From contig JARLHC010000155.1 in assembly GCA_031292455.1 (NCBI GenBank), positions 1-64,000 of the forward strand: a DNA stretch of 64,000 nucleotides, read 5' to 3'. The notes under the pieces are model-generated. The model searched no databases, had not been told where the DNA came from, and was given only the letters and a program-made list of their open reading frames with translations. Each line of letters starts with the position of its first letter. Positions within the stretch are counted from its first letter, which is position 1. Positions 46,751-56,922 of this stretch are shown here, piece after piece. The translations under genes and the position numbers were made by a program. Source of the stretch: Ignavibacteriaceae bacterium (GTDB lineage Bacteria; Bacteroidota; Ignavibacteria; Ignavibacteriales; Ignavibacteriaceae).

Positions 46751-48223
46751 ATGAAACATTCAGGATTTATTTCTTTATTCATTTTATTGGCTGCTATGCT
46801 TGTTAATGCACAGTCCGTTACTTTCGATAAATTTTTTATCGATAAGACAATGAGAATTGATTATTACCATATTGGTGATTCAAAATCTGAATTTATTACA
46901 TTGGATAAGATATATCAGTACGGGACCTGGGGAGGGAGTCTGACTAACCTTGTAGATAATTTTAATAACGGCAAATATTATTTCAAAATCTACGATGCCG
47001 CAACAAAAACTTTAATATATTCAAAGGGATTTGACAGTTATTTCGGCGAATATAAAACAAGCGATGATGGATTAAACGGGATTAAGAAAACATATCATGA
47101 ATCAGCTATTATCCCTAACCCAAAGGAGAAAATTATCTTTGCAGTTGAAACAAGAGAAAAAGACAATTCCTTAAAGGAATTCTACAGAACCGAAATTGAA
47201 CCCTCTGATATGTACATTATAAAAGATCCGGTTAAAGATAAAACTGTTAAAGTAGTTGAAAGTTTAAAAAGCGGTGATCCTCATGTTAAAGTTGATGTTG
47301 TAATATTAGGGGAAGGTTATACAGCAAGTGAAGAAAAGAAATTTAATAATGACCTGGCAAGGTTTACCAAAACGTTTTTTAATCAGGAACCGTATAAGAG
47401 CAATAAGGATAAATTTAATGTATATGGTGTTTTTAAGGCATCCGAAGAAAGCGGTGCAGATGAGCCTGACCATAACTCATTCAAAAAAACTATTCTTAAT
47501 ACAACATTTTGTTCACTTGGATCGGAAAGATATCTGCTGACTGAAGACAATAAAACAATGCGCGATCTTGCATCAAATGTTCCTTATGATGCGATCTATA
47601 TTATGGTTAATCATAAAAGATACGGCGGCGGCGGAATTTATAATCTCTATTGCACTTACACATCCGATAATCAATGGCATGAATACCTGTTCCTTCATGA
47701 ATTCGGACATTCATTCGCCGGTTTGGCAGATGAGTATTACACATCGGATGTTTCCTATAATGATTTTTATCCCAAAGGTGTAGAACCTGTTGAACCAAAC
47801 ATTACCGCCCTTCTTGATAAAACCAATATTAAATGGAAACAATATTTGACACATGGGGTTGAAATTCCCACACCCTGGGAAAAAGCTCTTTTTGATTCAA
47901 CTGATCTGGCGTGGCAGAAAATAAGGAGAGAACAGAATAATAAAATAGCAGAGCTGAAAAGAAACAAGGCACCAGAATCAGAAGTAAATAAACTTCAGAA
48001 TGAATATGATGCCAAGGACAGAGAACATCAGAAATGGATTGACCAGTATTTTCAAAAAAGCAAATTCCATAATATGGCAGGGGCATTTGAAGGAGCAGGT
48101 TATGCTTCAAAGGATCTGTACAGACCAATGCTCGACTGTATAATGTTCAGCAAAGGCAAAAAACCATTCTGTAAAGTTTGTGAGGAAGCGATTAAAAGAG
48201 TTATTAACTATTATTCTGAATAG
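46751..48223 (+). CDS. Secreted M64-family (IgA peptidase-like) metallopeptidase
   Basis: 490 residues with a signal peptide ending VNAQ, an N-terminal beta-domain (about 20-165) and a peptidase domain with the zinc motif HEFGHSFAGLADEYY. The surrounding FNVYGVFKASEESGADEP is typical of peptidase M64. No T9SS sorting domain, so it is probably periplasmic or surface-associated. AAAGGAG lies before the ATG. Confidence 0.88.
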   Translation: MKHSGFISLFILLAAMLVNAQSVTFDKFFIDKTMRIDYYHIGDSKSEFITLDKIYQYGTWGGSLTNLVDNFNNGKYYFKIYDAATKTLIYSKGFDSYFGEYKTSDDGLNGIKKTYHESAIIPNPKEKIIFAVETREKDNSLKEFYRTEIEPSDMYIIKDPVKDKTVKVVESLKSGDPHVKVDVVILGEGYTASEEKKFNNDLARFTKTFFNQEPYKSNKDKFNVYGVFKASEESGADEPDHNSFKKTILNTTFCSLGSERYLLTEDNKTMRDLASNVPYDAIYIMVNHKRYGGGGIYNLYCTYTSDNQWHEYLFLHEFGHSFAGLADEYYTSDVSYNDFYPKGVEPVEPNITALLDKTNIKWKQYLTHGVEIPTPWEKALFDSTDLAWQKIRREQNNKIAELKRNKAPESEVNKLQNEYDAKDREHQKWIDQYFQKSKFHNMAGAFEGAGYASKDLYRPMLDCIMFSKGKKPFCKVCEEAIKRVINYYSE

Positions 48224-48242
48224 CTAATGTAAATATGGCCTG

Positions 48243-48264
48243 GGTAACCATATTTATGGTTACC
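48243..48264. terminator. Hairpin between convergent genes
   Basis: GGTAACCATA / TATGGTTACC inverted repeat between the M64 gene and the convergent PBP gene, reaching the PBP stop codon. No T-run, so a terminator function is only plausible. Confidence 0.35.
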
Positions 48265-50206
48265 AGCCATAATGGATATCAAATCTTTTTGCATTAACCG
48301 AGTGAAGAGAACATTCGGGAGGGAGTTTACTGGTATTGACCGGGAAAATACTCTTATGGATACATTTTTCTACTGCAAGTTCACCGCTATCCAGGCATAA
48401 TTCAATATCTTTAATTTCCGGAGGGCGGGAATATGAATTCGAGCTAAAACCGACAGCATTTCTTGAAATTGAAGACATCATCCTTCCCCATATCGGGCCG
48501 CAAGCAGACCCTCCGAACTGAAATCCTCCGCTTAGTTTTCTTCGCGGGTCATCATATCCTATCCAAATTGCAGTGGTTAGAGACTTATTGTAACCAACAA
48601 ACCATGCATCAGTTGAATTCTGGGTTGTGCCAGTCTTTCCGGCACCAAATCCCCTATAAAATTTTCTAACTGAAACTGCTGTGCCTCCGTCAATTACTTT
48701 TTCCAGTGCCTGTGTCATTAAATAAGCTGTAGAAGAATCGAGTACAGTATTTGTCTGCTCGTTTCCATTATAATAAACTCTGCCATTCTTGTCTTCGATT
48801 TTAATTATTGAATATGGCTTTGCATAAAGGCCTTCAGAAGCGAACACTGAATATGAAGCTGCCATTTCAAGGGGTGATACTTCTCCGGTTCCCAGAGCGA
48901 TTGATGGGTACGGGGGAATTTGTGATTGAATTCCAAGTTTTCTGGCAAATGCAACTACAGAATCGGGGACAGTCAGATGAGTAATAGCATAAGCTGCACA
49001 AAGATTGATAGAATGCTGAATGGCAGTTTCCATTGTTAAATATTTACCGGTATAGGTATTCTCAGAATTGGAAGGGCGCCATTCATTATATTTTCCCGAA
49101 TCCACTACAATAGGTGCGTCGAGCAGGGGAGCAGCTAAAGTTGTTCCATTCTGAAGAAGAGTTCCGTAAAGAAAAGGTTTAAATGATGAACCAGGTTGTC
49201 TCTTAATCTGATCCGCTCTGTTAAGTCCTCTGAAATCTGCCGTAGGATTTCCACCTATCATTGCTCTTATTTTACCTGTTCCATTTTCTACACTTATCAA
49301 ACCAAGCTGAGATTCCTTCATTGATGCCGGGAAGTTATTCCATTGAGCTTTAACCGAATTCTCTGCTGCTTTCTGTATTTCATAGTTTAGTGTAGTAGTT
49401 ATTTTAAGTTCATCGACATTAAGAGATTTGCCGTAGGGCTTTAAAATATCCAAGGCTTCTTTTCTAACATGTTCAATAAAATATTTCCCAATATGGTCAT
49501 TCATTCTAAGATTTAAAGGGCTCTTTCTTATAGAATTAAATTCCTTATCAGAAATTCTTCCTGTTTCAACAAGATTGTGAAGTACTTCATTGCGCCTTGA
49601 TAACATTTTATCAGGATGCTTAACAGGATCGTATGCCCCGGGGCCCTGGAGAAGTCCAACTATAGCAGCACTTTCAGTAATTGATAATTTATCAGGAGTT
49701 TTTCCATAATATTCCTGGGCGGCCGCCCAAATGCCGTAAACCCCATGCCCGAAATATACTGTGTTTAAATACATCAGCAATATCTGATCTTTTGTGAATT
49801 TGCTTTCAAGTAATTTGGCAATTTCTATTTCTTTTACTTTCCGTGAAATAGTCTTTTCTGATGAAAGGAAGAGGTTCCTGGCAAGCTGCATAGTTATTGT
49901 ACTTCCGCCCTGTGTTGAACCGGTTATGGTTTTGAATATTCCCCTTACCAAACCTTTATATGATACGCCATTATGATTGTAGAAGTCTCTATCCTCAGTT
50001 GCAAATAAAGACCAGAGGACATACTTTGAGACATTTCCGGTACTTCTTAAATCGACCCTGCTCTTTTCACCTATATAACCGACAATTTTACCATCTGAAG
50101 AAATTACCTGAGAAGCAAAGTCAATCTTGATAGGAGGCAAATCTTGGGCTAAAACGCTAAGGGTTAGAAGCAGAAAGGAACAAACAACAAAATAAAACAG
50201 TTTCAT
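48260..50206 (-). CDS. Class A penicillin-binding protein (bifunctional transglycosylase/transpeptidase)
   Basis: 648 residues. GT51 domain (about 60-240) with catalytic Glu in ATEDRDFYNHNG and QGGSTITMQLARNLFL, then a transpeptidase domain with SSFKPF (SxxK), HSINLC (SxN) and KTGTTQ (KTG), then a short Cys-containing tail. The first 21 residues end in LSVLAQ and look like a cleavable signal peptide rather than the usual retained anchor, which is odd for this class. Polymerises and crosslinks peptidoglycan. Confidence 0.92.
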   Translation of the reverse strand: MKLFYFVVCSFLLLTLSVLAQDLPPIKIDFASQVISSDGKIVGYIGEKSRVDLRSTGNVSKYVLWSLFATEDRDFYNHNGVSYKGLVRGIFKTITGSTQGGSTITMQLARNLFLSSEKTISRKVKEIEIAKLLESKFTKDQILLMYLNTVYFGHGVYGIWAAAQEYYGKTPDKLSITESAAIVGLLQGPGAYDPVKHPDKMLSRRNEVLHNLVETGRISDKEFNSIRKSPLNLRMNDHIGKYFIEHVRKEALDILKPYGKSLNVDELKITTTLNYEIQKAAENSVKAQWNNFPASMKESQLGLISVENGTGKIRAMIGGNPTADFRGLNRADQIKRQPGSSFKPFLYGTLLQNGTTLAAPLLDAPIVVDSGKYNEWRPSNSENTYTGKYLTMETAIQHSINLCAAYAITHLTVPDSVVAFARKLGIQSQIPPYPSIALGTGEVSPLEMAASYSVFASEGLYAKPYSIIKIEDKNGRVYYNGNEQTNTVLDSSTAYLMTQALEKVIDGGTAVSVRKFYRGFGAGKTGTTQNSTDAWFVGYNKSLTTAIWIGYDDPRRKLSGGFQFGGSACGPIWGRMMSSISRNAVGFSSNSYSRPPEIKDIELCLDSGELAVEKCIHKSIFPVNTSKLPPECSLHSVNAKRFDIHYGW

Positions 50207-50293
50207 CTTTCTAAATATACTTCAAAATTTTCCTTACCAGAATTAAATTTAATTAATATAAGCAGAAAACAGGTGAGACTGAAGGGGAAATAA

Positions 50294-51124
50294 TTACGCT
50301 GTGTTTTTAAGAAGTCTGTTACGCATTGCATTCACGACCTCCAGGCTTGAAAAATATTTCCCGAAATTCTTTTCATCATCTCTTTTGCCGCCGTGGAAAT
50401 CAGAACCTCCGGATTCGAGGAGGAAATATTCATTAACAATTCCCTTATAGAATTTAATATGTTGTGGAGAGTGAGACGGGTGGAATACTTCGATGCCATC
50501 AACGCCTGCTTCAATAAGTTCTTTCAGAATATCATCAGGCATATTGCCGGGATGGGCAATAAAAGAGAGTCCTCCAGCATCGCTTATTATCTTAAAAGCA
50601 CTTTGAGGGGAAAGATGTACTTTCTTTTCATAAGCAGGGCAACCATTTCCAATATACTTATTGAAAGCTTCGAAATAGGAATTTACAAATCCTTTTTCAA
50701 GCATAGCATGGGCGATATGGGGGCGGCCGATTGCAAGTGTATCTGCTTTTTTCATTACATCATCTGCAGATAAAGAAATCCCAATCGACCGGAGTTTATC
50801 CAGAATTCTTAAAGCTCTTTTCTTCCTCTCTTCTCTGAAAAAAGAGAGGTAGCGTTCAACCTCTTCGTTACCAGGTTCGATGAAGTAAGCAAGTATATGG
50901 ACTTCTTTATCCCTGATATCAGAACTTATTTCAACTCCGGAGATAACCTCTATTCCAAATTCCTTTCCTGCTTCCGATGCTTCTTTAACAGCAGAAAGGT
51001 TATCATGGTCTGTAATGCTGATAATATCCAGAGATTTTTCTTTTGCTTTTAATACTATTTCTTTAGGAGAGTAAAAACCGTCCGAATGATTTGTATGTAT
51101 ATGTAAGTCCGCTTTCCCATTCAT
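50294..51124 (-). CDS. PHP-domain phosphoesterase (nucleoside phosphatase/TrpH-like)
   Basis: 276 residues with the metal-binding DLHIHTNHSDG, ISITDHDN, FIAHPGN and SGGSDFHG motifs of the polymerase-and-histidinol-phosphatase superfamily, similar to TrpH (RNase AM) in order and length. It starts 3 nt after the Crp/Fnr gene, so the two are co-transcribed. Confidence 0.88.
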   Translation of the reverse strand: MNGKADLHIHTNHSDGFYSPKEIVLKAKEKSLDIISITDHDNLSAVKEASEAGKEFGIEVISGVEISSDIRDKEVHILAYFIEPGNEEVERYLSFFREERKKRALRILDKLRSIGISLSADDVMKKADTLAIGRPHIAHAMLEKGFVNSYFEAFNKYIGNGCPAYEKKVHLSPQSAFKIISDAGGLSFIAHPGNMPDDILKELIEAGVDGIEVFHPSHSPQHIKFYKGIVNEYFLLESGGSDFHGGKRDDEKNFGKYFSSLEVVNAMRNRLLKNTA

Positions 51125-51127
51125 ATT

Positions 51128-51811
51128 TTAGGTAAACAATTCTTTAAATGCTTCATAATTAAGTATTCTTAGTTTAGAGCCTTTGAGATCAATAAGTCCT
51201 TTTTTAACAAGCGAATGAAAAGTTCTTGAAATAGTTTCTCTTGATGTACCTGCCATATTAGCAAGATCATGCTGCAAAGGAAGTTTTTCTATTTCAACTG
51301 CTCCATTTTTTATTTTGCCGATATCATCTGCAAGCTGGAGTATAACAGAAGCGACCTTTCCTTCGGCATCTTTTAATGAAAGGGACTTTATCTTTAAATC
51401 CGCAGCTCTCAGACGTTGAGTAAGTTCATTTAAAAGGGCAATTGATATTTCCGGGTGATCCTGTAGCAAAGCAATAAAATCATTTCTCTGAATAATATAA
51501 ATTTCAGAATCTTCCATTGCTGTTACATTGGCAGAACGGGCAAATCCATCAAGTATCGCCATTTCCCCGAAAAAGTCGCTGTCATTTAATATGCTGAGAA
51601 TTACTTCTCTTCCATCCTCACTAACCCTTGAAATTTTAACTTTCCCTTCGACAATTACGAAAAGAGCCGATCCGGTTTCATGTTCAAACATGACCACTGA
51701 ATCTTTCTTAAACGATTTACGGACACCAATTTTAGATATCTGTTCAATTGTAGCGTCGTTCAGATCGGAGAAAATAGGCACATATTTCAAAAAATCGTTA
51801 CTTCCGCTCAT
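51128..51811 (-). CDS. Crp/Fnr-family transcriptional regulator
   Basis: 227 residues with a cyclic-nucleotide-binding beta-barrel (FFGEMAILDGFARSANVTA), a dimerisation helix and a winged helix (HDLANMAGTSRETISRTFHSL). The barrel has GEMA followed by RSA, so cyclic-nucleotide binding remains possible. No N-terminal Fe-S cysteines, so it is not a classical FNR. Confidence 0.92.
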   Translation of the reverse strand: MSGSNDFLKYVPIFSDLNDATIEQISKIGVRKSFKKDSVVMFEHETGSALFVIVEGKVKISRVSEDGREVILSILNDSDFFGEMAILDGFARSANVTAMEDSEIYIIQRNDFIALLQDHPEISIALLNELTQRLRAADLKIKSLSLKDAEGKVASVILQLADDIGKIKNGAVEIEKLPLQHDLANMAGTSRETISRTFHSLVKKGLIDLKGSKLRILNYEAFKELFT

Positions 51812-52019
51812 TTTGCATATTCCATTCTATTTTAATTATTAATAATAACAAATTATTGTTGATAGATAAAATGAACAACCCAGGTTTTTAGAATCTTATG
51901 AAAACCGGGTTTAAGGAGAAGGGTTTAAGAATAAGTTAAATATACATTGCTTTTTTAGGGCTTTGTAGATATTTTTATCTTCTTAATTTATTTATTTATA
52001 TACCGGAGAGAAATAATAT

Positions 52020-54107
52020 ATGGCTATGATGGCCAAGATGCGAAGCTTAGCTCCTGCTTTTATCTTATCAGTTGGCGCTTTATTTGTCCTTTTTATGGTA
52101 CTCTCAGATTCCAAGTTGATGGAAATTTTTGGGGCCCATAGCAACACAGTCGGTTCAGTTAATGGGAAAGACATTACTTATCCGGATTTTGTTAAAGCTG
52201 TTGATCAACAGAAGGAAAGTCAGAAGAAACAAACGGGTCAGGATATTGATGAAGAAAACATGGATCAGTTTCGTGACCAGGTTTGGGATGCTGTTGTGAA
52301 TCAGACGCTTATTGAGGATCAAATTAAAAAATTTGGAATTACGGTTTCTGATGATGAAGTAAGAGATATCATTCTCGGAGATAATCCTCCTCAAATTCTA
52401 AAACAAAGTTTCATCGATTCGACCGGAAGATTTAACCGGCAGGCATATGATAATGCGATTATGGATCCCCGGAATAAAGCCCCATTGATTCAAGCCGAAG
52501 AATATATTAAACAGTCACGTTTAAGCGAGAAACTACAAAGCATGCTTCTTGCGACAATAAATGTTGGTGAAAATGAGATTAGGAAAAGATTTATAGATCA
52601 GAATATTTTTATTAATGCCCAATATGCATTAGTTGATATTAACCAATTTCCAGATGCTGATTTTAAAGTTACAGATGAAGATCTTAAAAATTATTACGAC
52701 AATAATTTAGATAAATACAATATAGATGCCCAAAGGAAATTAAAGTATGTTAATTTTCCGTTTATTGCTTCTTCAGAGGATTCATCTATAATACAAAGGA
52801 ATCTTGAAACAATTCTTAGTAAGATGAAGAAGTATGATACATTGACTTTGAAAAGTGCTGTAGAAATGTACTCTTCCTATCCTTATTCAAAAGATACGAT
52901 GAATATATCCACACTTCCTTCAAATGTTACAGATTTGATGATGAACGCTCAGGCAGGTTCTATCCTTGGCCCCATAGCTTCAAATGAAGGCCTGGCAGTT
53001 TACAAATTAGATAATGTGGTACCGGGAAAAGACCAATTCGTAAAAGCTTCCCATATTCTTATAAACCAGGGAGACGATGCGGCTAAATTAGCCACAGCAC
53101 AAAAAGTATATGCGCAGCTTAAATCCGGGGCTAACTTCGAACAGCTTGCCAGGGAATATTCGGGGGATAAATCAAATTCAGACAAGGGGGGCGCTTTAGG
53201 TTGGTTTGGAAAAGGAGCTATGGTACCTGAGTTTGAGAAAGCCTGTTTTGATGGGAAACCAGGTGAAATTATTCCACCAGTTAAAACCGCATTTGGGTAT
53301 CATATTATTAAAATTTCAGGTAAATCAGACAGCAGATTCGTAGTTGAAAAGATAATTGCACCTGTAAAACCTTCTGCAGCGACAAAAGATACTAAGCTCG
53401 CGTCGGCTCAGGATTTCTCCTATATTGCAGATAAAAATGGATTTGAAAAAGAAGCAGGCCTAATGAATTATAAAGTTCTTGAAGCTGCTCCATTCAATAA
53501 AGACGCATTTTCAATCCAGGGTATCGGACAGAATAAAAGATTGATTGACTGGTCATTTGATAACAGTAAGGGGAAAGTAAGTGATCCTTTCAAATTGCCA
53601 ACCGGATATTTTGTAGTTATGATTTCAGATGTTATTTCTGCTGGCGCACGTCCATTTGATGAAGTTAAGAACGTAATCAAAGCTGAAGTTATAAAAACAA
53701 AGAAATATCAAAAAGCTAAGGAAATAATAGAAAGTGTTTCAGGTAAACTAAATGGAAACCTGAATATAGCACCCTCGCTTAATAATAAAGTTTCTTTAGA
53801 TACAACGGGTAATTTTACTATAGGCGGCGGCATACCCAAAATTGGTCGTGATTTGGCATTTGCGGACAATGCGTATGCACTTGATCTTAATAAAATTTCG
53901 AAACCTGTAAAAGGACAAAGAGGATATTACCTTATCAAATTGATAAGTAAATCCTCATTTGATAATAATGTATATATGGCTCAAAGGAACCAGTTAAGGG
54001 ATGCCATTTATCAGGAGAAAAAAGGGATGTTCTTTAATCAATGGCTTACTAAAATAAAGAAAGATGCGAAAATTGTTGACAACAGGTATAAGGTTTTCGG
54101 TCAATAA
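52020..54107 (+). CDS. PpiD/SurA-like membrane-anchored peptidyl-prolyl isomerase
   Basis: 695 residues. An N-terminal helix (about 12-30) anchors a SurA-type chaperone domain (about 45-190) and a parvulin domain (about 338-440: VKASHILI, FEQLAREYSGD, GGALGWFGKGAMVPEFE, FGYHIIKI). A second divergent repeat follows. This fits PpiD, which assists folding of exported proteins at the inner membrane, and is expected in a cell that exports many barrel and T9SS proteins. A terminator follows. Confidence 0.9.
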   Translation: MAMMAKMRSLAPAFILSVGALFVLFMVLSDSKLMEIFGAHSNTVGSVNGKDITYPDFVKAVDQQKESQKKQTGQDIDEENMDQFRDQVWDAVVNQTLIEDQIKKFGITVSDDEVRDIILGDNPPQILKQSFIDSTGRFNRQAYDNAIMDPRNKAPLIQAEEYIKQSRLSEKLQSMLLATINVGENEIRKRFIDQNIFINAQYALVDINQFPDADFKVTDEDLKNYYDNNLDKYNIDAQRKLKYVNFPFIASSEDSSIIQRNLETILSKMKKYDTLTLKSAVEMYSSYPYSKDTMNISTLPSNVTDLMMNAQAGSILGPIASNEGLAVYKLDNVVPGKDQFVKASHILINQGDDAAKLATAQKVYAQLKSGANFEQLAREYSGDKSNSDKGGALGWFGKGAMVPEFEKACFDGKPGEIIPPVKTAFGYHIIKISGKSDSRFVVEKIIAPVKPSAATKDTKLASAQDFSYIADKNGFEKEAGLMNYKVLEAAPFNKDAFSIQGIGQNKRLIDWSFDNSKGKVSDPFKLPTGYFVVMISDVISAGARPFDEVKNVIKAEVIKTKKYQKAKEIIESVSGKLNGNLNIAPSLNNKVSLDTTGNFTIGGGIPKIGRDLAFADNAYALDLNKISKPVKGQRGYYLIKLISKSSFDNNVYMAQRNQLRDAIYQEKKGMFFNQWLTKIKKDAKIVDNRYKVFGQ

Positions 54108-54133
54108 GACAGTAAAAGATTGAACTTAAAAAT

Positions 54134-54159
54134 ACCCCCTTGATTCTGATTAAGGGGGT
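54134..54159 (+). terminator. Intrinsic terminator after the PpiD-like gene
   Basis: Eight-bp stem ACCCCCTT / AAGGGGGT with a 10-nt loop, followed by TTTGTTTTTT. 26 nt past the stop codon. Confidence 0.85.
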
Positions 54160-54209
54160 TTTGTTTTTTAAAGGAATTTTCTCCAACTTAGTAAAAACCT
54201 TAATGTTTA

Positions 54210-54914
54210 ATGAAAACTTTTATAGTATTATTGATGATTTCTATTCCGGCAAGGGGACAATATAATGATAAGCTATGGAGTTTTTCTTTAAATACAGTTT
54301 ATACAACGACTGCAAAAATATATCTTAATCCGAATTCTGCGGATCCAGTTATTAGAAATAATTCCTTTCCTCTTGAGGGAATTGTAAGTTTTCAGGCTGA
54401 AATAATGTATAAACTTGAAGAAGATATTTTGCTCGGGCTAAGCACAGAGTATATGAGATCCACTTCATCCGGATACAACCTGACTGCTTTCTCAGAACGT
54501 GGGACTATCGCAGTTCTTCTGCAAGATGGATTCCAGTTAATACCTATTGAATTTTCAGCTTACTATATTCTTCCTTTTTCAACAGAAAGATTTAATTTTC
54601 TTATGGGAGGCGGGGTAGGCTATTATATAGGGGAGCATATCAGAAAATTCGGTGATGCGAAGGTTAGTAATATTGCCAGGCCGACCGCCTATGGTATACA
54701 TGTGATACTCACGATGGATTATTTAATCCAGGAGAGTATTTCTGTCAGGGGTGAATTAAAATTCAGGGACCCTCAATTTAATGTAACAAGCAAATATGAT
54801 AATACTGATGTTAACTATAATGGATCTTTAATTCATCTTGGAGCGCAGTCGTTCAGTTCAAAAATCAATGTTGATGGAATTTCTTTTATTTTAGGAATCA
54901 CTTTTCATTTTTAA
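54210..54914 (+). CDS. Outer-membrane beta-barrel protein, small
   Basis: 234 residues with a signal peptide ending PARGQ, alternating hydrophobic/polar strands throughout, glycine-rich turns (LMGGGVGYYIGEH) and a C-terminal phenylalanine (ITFHF), the usual end of outer-membrane barrels. Function unknown. 46 nt upstream of aroK. Confidence 0.78.
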   Translation: MKTFIVLLMISIPARGQYNDKLWSFSLNTVYTTTAKIYLNPNSADPVIRNNSFPLEGIVSFQAEIMYKLEEDILLGLSTEYMRSTSSGYNLTAFSERGTIAVLLQDGFQLIPIEFSAYYILPFSTERFNFLMGGGVGYYIGEHIRKFGDAKVSNIARPTAYGIHVILTMDYLIQESISVRGELKFRDPQFNVTSKYDNTDVNYNGSLIHLGAQSFSSKINVDGISFILGITFHF

Positions 54915-54960
54915 AACTCTTTAATTTCCCCTTAGATTCTCTTATTTTCACAGATAGATT

Positions 54961-55521
54961 ATGGATAAAAAAGTTGTTTATTTAACCGGGTTTATGGGCT
55001 CCGGAAAAAGTACCATAGGACCTATTCTTGCAAATACCCTGGGCTGGGATTTCTATGACCTTGATAAAATTATTGAGAATAAAACAGGAATATCGATTAA
55101 GGATATTTTTGAAACTTTTGGTGAAGATCATTTTAGAAACCTGGAAAGGGAGTCTCTTTCTAATATATCTAATCAAAATCAAATAATAGTTTCGCTGGGC
55201 GGCGGGACAATTGCTAATAATCAAAACATTGAGCTACTAAAAAGAACAGGTATTATTGTATATCTTAAACTTTCCTCAACTTCGGTTTATAAAAGATTAG
55301 AAAATAAAAGGGACCGTCCTGTTCTATTTTCTGATCTGGGTGACGAATTTACAAAAGAAGATCTTTTAAAAAGAATAGAAGAATTATTAGAAAAAAGGAG
55401 GATGTTTTATGAACAAGCAGATTTTATTATTGATACGGATAATGTTTCGGTAGGGAAAACAATAGATAATATTGCTAAAATTATCCAAAACGAGTTGGAA
55501 AAGAAAAATGAAAAAAATTAA
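54961..55521 (+). CDS. aroK: Shikimate kinase
   Basis: Phosphorylates shikimate in aromatic amino acid synthesis. 186 residues with Walker A TGFMGSGKSTIG, the shikimate-binding DLDKIIE and FRNLERESL, VSLGGG, and the LID arginines in KRDRPVL. Overlaps aroB by 14 nt. Confidence 0.95.
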   Translation: MDKKVVYLTGFMGSGKSTIGPILANTLGWDFYDLDKIIENKTGISIKDIFETFGEDHFRNLERESLSNISNQNQIIVSLGGGTIANNQNIELLKRTGIIVYLKLSSTSVYKRLENKRDRPVLFSDLGDEFTKEDLLKRIEELLEKRRMFYEQADFIIDTDNVSVGKTIDNIAKIIQNELEKKNEKN

Positions 55522-56593
55522 AGTACTTAGAGGAAAAGACAGATACGATATTTATATAGAGGCCGGATCATTTGATCTGCTTAATGATCTTATTGATAAG
55601 AAGGAATTAAATACGAATATACTTTTTGTTGTTGATGAAAATGTTATGAAATCTCATTTTGAAAAGATCAAATCTGTAGCTGCAAAATGTAAAAAGAAAT
55701 ATAATCTTTATGTTATGCCGTCCGGCGAATCTAATAAATCAACTGAGAAATATTATAGTATCCTTTCTTTCCTTGCCGAAAATAACTATGGCAGGGATTC
55801 TCTTATAGCTGCAATAGGGGGTGGTGTAACAGGAGATATTGCCGGTTTTGCAGCCTCTACATATATGCGAGGAATCCAACTTGTTCAAATACCTACTACT
55901 CTGCTTGCTTCGGTAGATTCCTCAATTGGAGGGAAGACGGGAATTAATTTTTTGAATAGGAAAAATATAATAGGGACCTTTTACCAGCCTGATTTTGTTC
56001 TTTCTGATTCTACTTTTCTTAGTACTCTTCCTGCAGATGAATTTATTTCAGGAACCGGGGAAATTATAAAATATGCCTTCTTATCGGATAGAGCTTTTTA
56101 TAATAAAGTAATTGGTTCCTACGATTCTATAATTTCCCTTGATAACAAGGAATTAGATAAGATTATAACAGTTTGTGTTAAAATTAAAGCGGAGGTTGTT
56201 ACAGAAGATGAACGAGAGGCCGGGATTCGGAAAATATTAAATCTTGGACATACTTTTGCACATGCCTACGAAAGTTATTTCAATTTCGGGATAAAGCATG
56301 GAACTGCAGTAGCGGCGGGAATCATTTCATCTTTATTTTTATCTTACCGAAAGGGGATAATTAATCAAACCTCCCTGGATTATTTTCTTAAACTCCCGTC
56401 AAGAATAGAGTATCCACTGCCGGATAAACCTGATATGGACAAAATTATAAATATGATGTTATCCGATAAAAAGAATAAGGAAGGTGGTATCAGGTTTGTT
56501 CTTATTAAAGATATCGGGGAGATTCTGATTGATGTAGAAGCAAGAAAGGAAGAAATCATTTATGCTATTCAGAATACTTTTAAATTGCGTTAA
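55508..56593 (+). CDS. aroB: 3-dehydroquinate synthase
   Basis: Converts DAHP to 3-dehydroquinate with NAD+ and a divalent metal. 361 residues from the ATG at 55508, which opens KKIKVLRGKDRYDIYI. The frame is open 12 codons further upstream inside aroK, but this start is better. Motifs GGGVTGDIAGFAAS, TTLLASVDSSIGGKTG and NLGHTFAHAYE hold NAD- and metal-binding residues. Translationally coupled to aroK. Confidence 0.95.
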   Translation: MKKIKVLRGKDRYDIYIEAGSFDLLNDLIDKKELNTNILFVVDENVMKSHFEKIKSVAAKCKKKYNLYVMPSGESNKSTEKYYSILSFLAENNYGRDSLIAAIGGGVTGDIAGFAASTYMRGIQLVQIPTTLLASVDSSIGGKTGINFLNRKNIIGTFYQPDFVLSDSTFLSTLPADEFISGTGEIIKYAFLSDRAFYNKVIGSYDSIISLDNKELDKIITVCVKIKAEVVTEDEREAGIRKILNLGHTFAHAYESYFNFGIKHGTAVAAGIISSLFLSYRKGIINQTSLDYFLKLPSRIEYPLPDKPDMDKIINMMLSDKKNKEGGIRFVLIKDIGEILIDVEARKEEIIYAIQNTFKLR

Positions 56594-56619
56594 TACAGGG
56601 GCAGCCATTTAAAGGAGGA

Positions 56620-56651
56620 ACTGCCGAATTTTTTAATAAAAATCCGGCAGT
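56620..56651 (+). terminator. Hairpin after aroB
   Basis: Outer stem ACTGCCG / CGGCAGT, extended inward by an A/T stem around TAAT, followed by a weak T-run (CTATTTTG). Probable terminator of aroK-aroB. Confidence 0.6.
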
Positions 56652-56872
56652 CTATTTTGAGGGTGTTTTAATTAAAAACTATTCTATTCAGATTATACTC
56701 CACAAGTACGGTGCCAGAAACAACTATTCCATTTTTTATTAAAATTAGCTTGTGGAATGATTTATCTGGTAATTTTTACTTGCGGATAAGATTATCCCAC
56801 CTAATAATTACCGATCCAATAGTTTAAAAACTACCCAATTCTTTTTGAGTTACAATTATTTTGAATAAAAAA

Positions 56873-56897
56873 AAGGCTGAACCCAGGGTTCAGCCTT
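56873..56897 (-). terminator. Intrinsic terminator of the frr operon
   Basis: AAGGCTGAAC / GTTCAGCCTT stem with a short loop. On the minus strand it is followed by a run of T (complement of the A-tract at 56866-56874). 26 nt past the frr stop. Confidence 0.88.
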
Positions 56898-56922
56898 AAT
56901 AAGTTTGGAACATGGATAAATA

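Larger units (their letters stand above)
56594..56922. other. Convergent spacer with two terminators
   Basis: Between aroB (plus) and frr (minus). Holds a hairpin for each direction (56620-56651 and 56873-56897). The part in between is AT-rich with no ORF. Confidence 0.7.
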
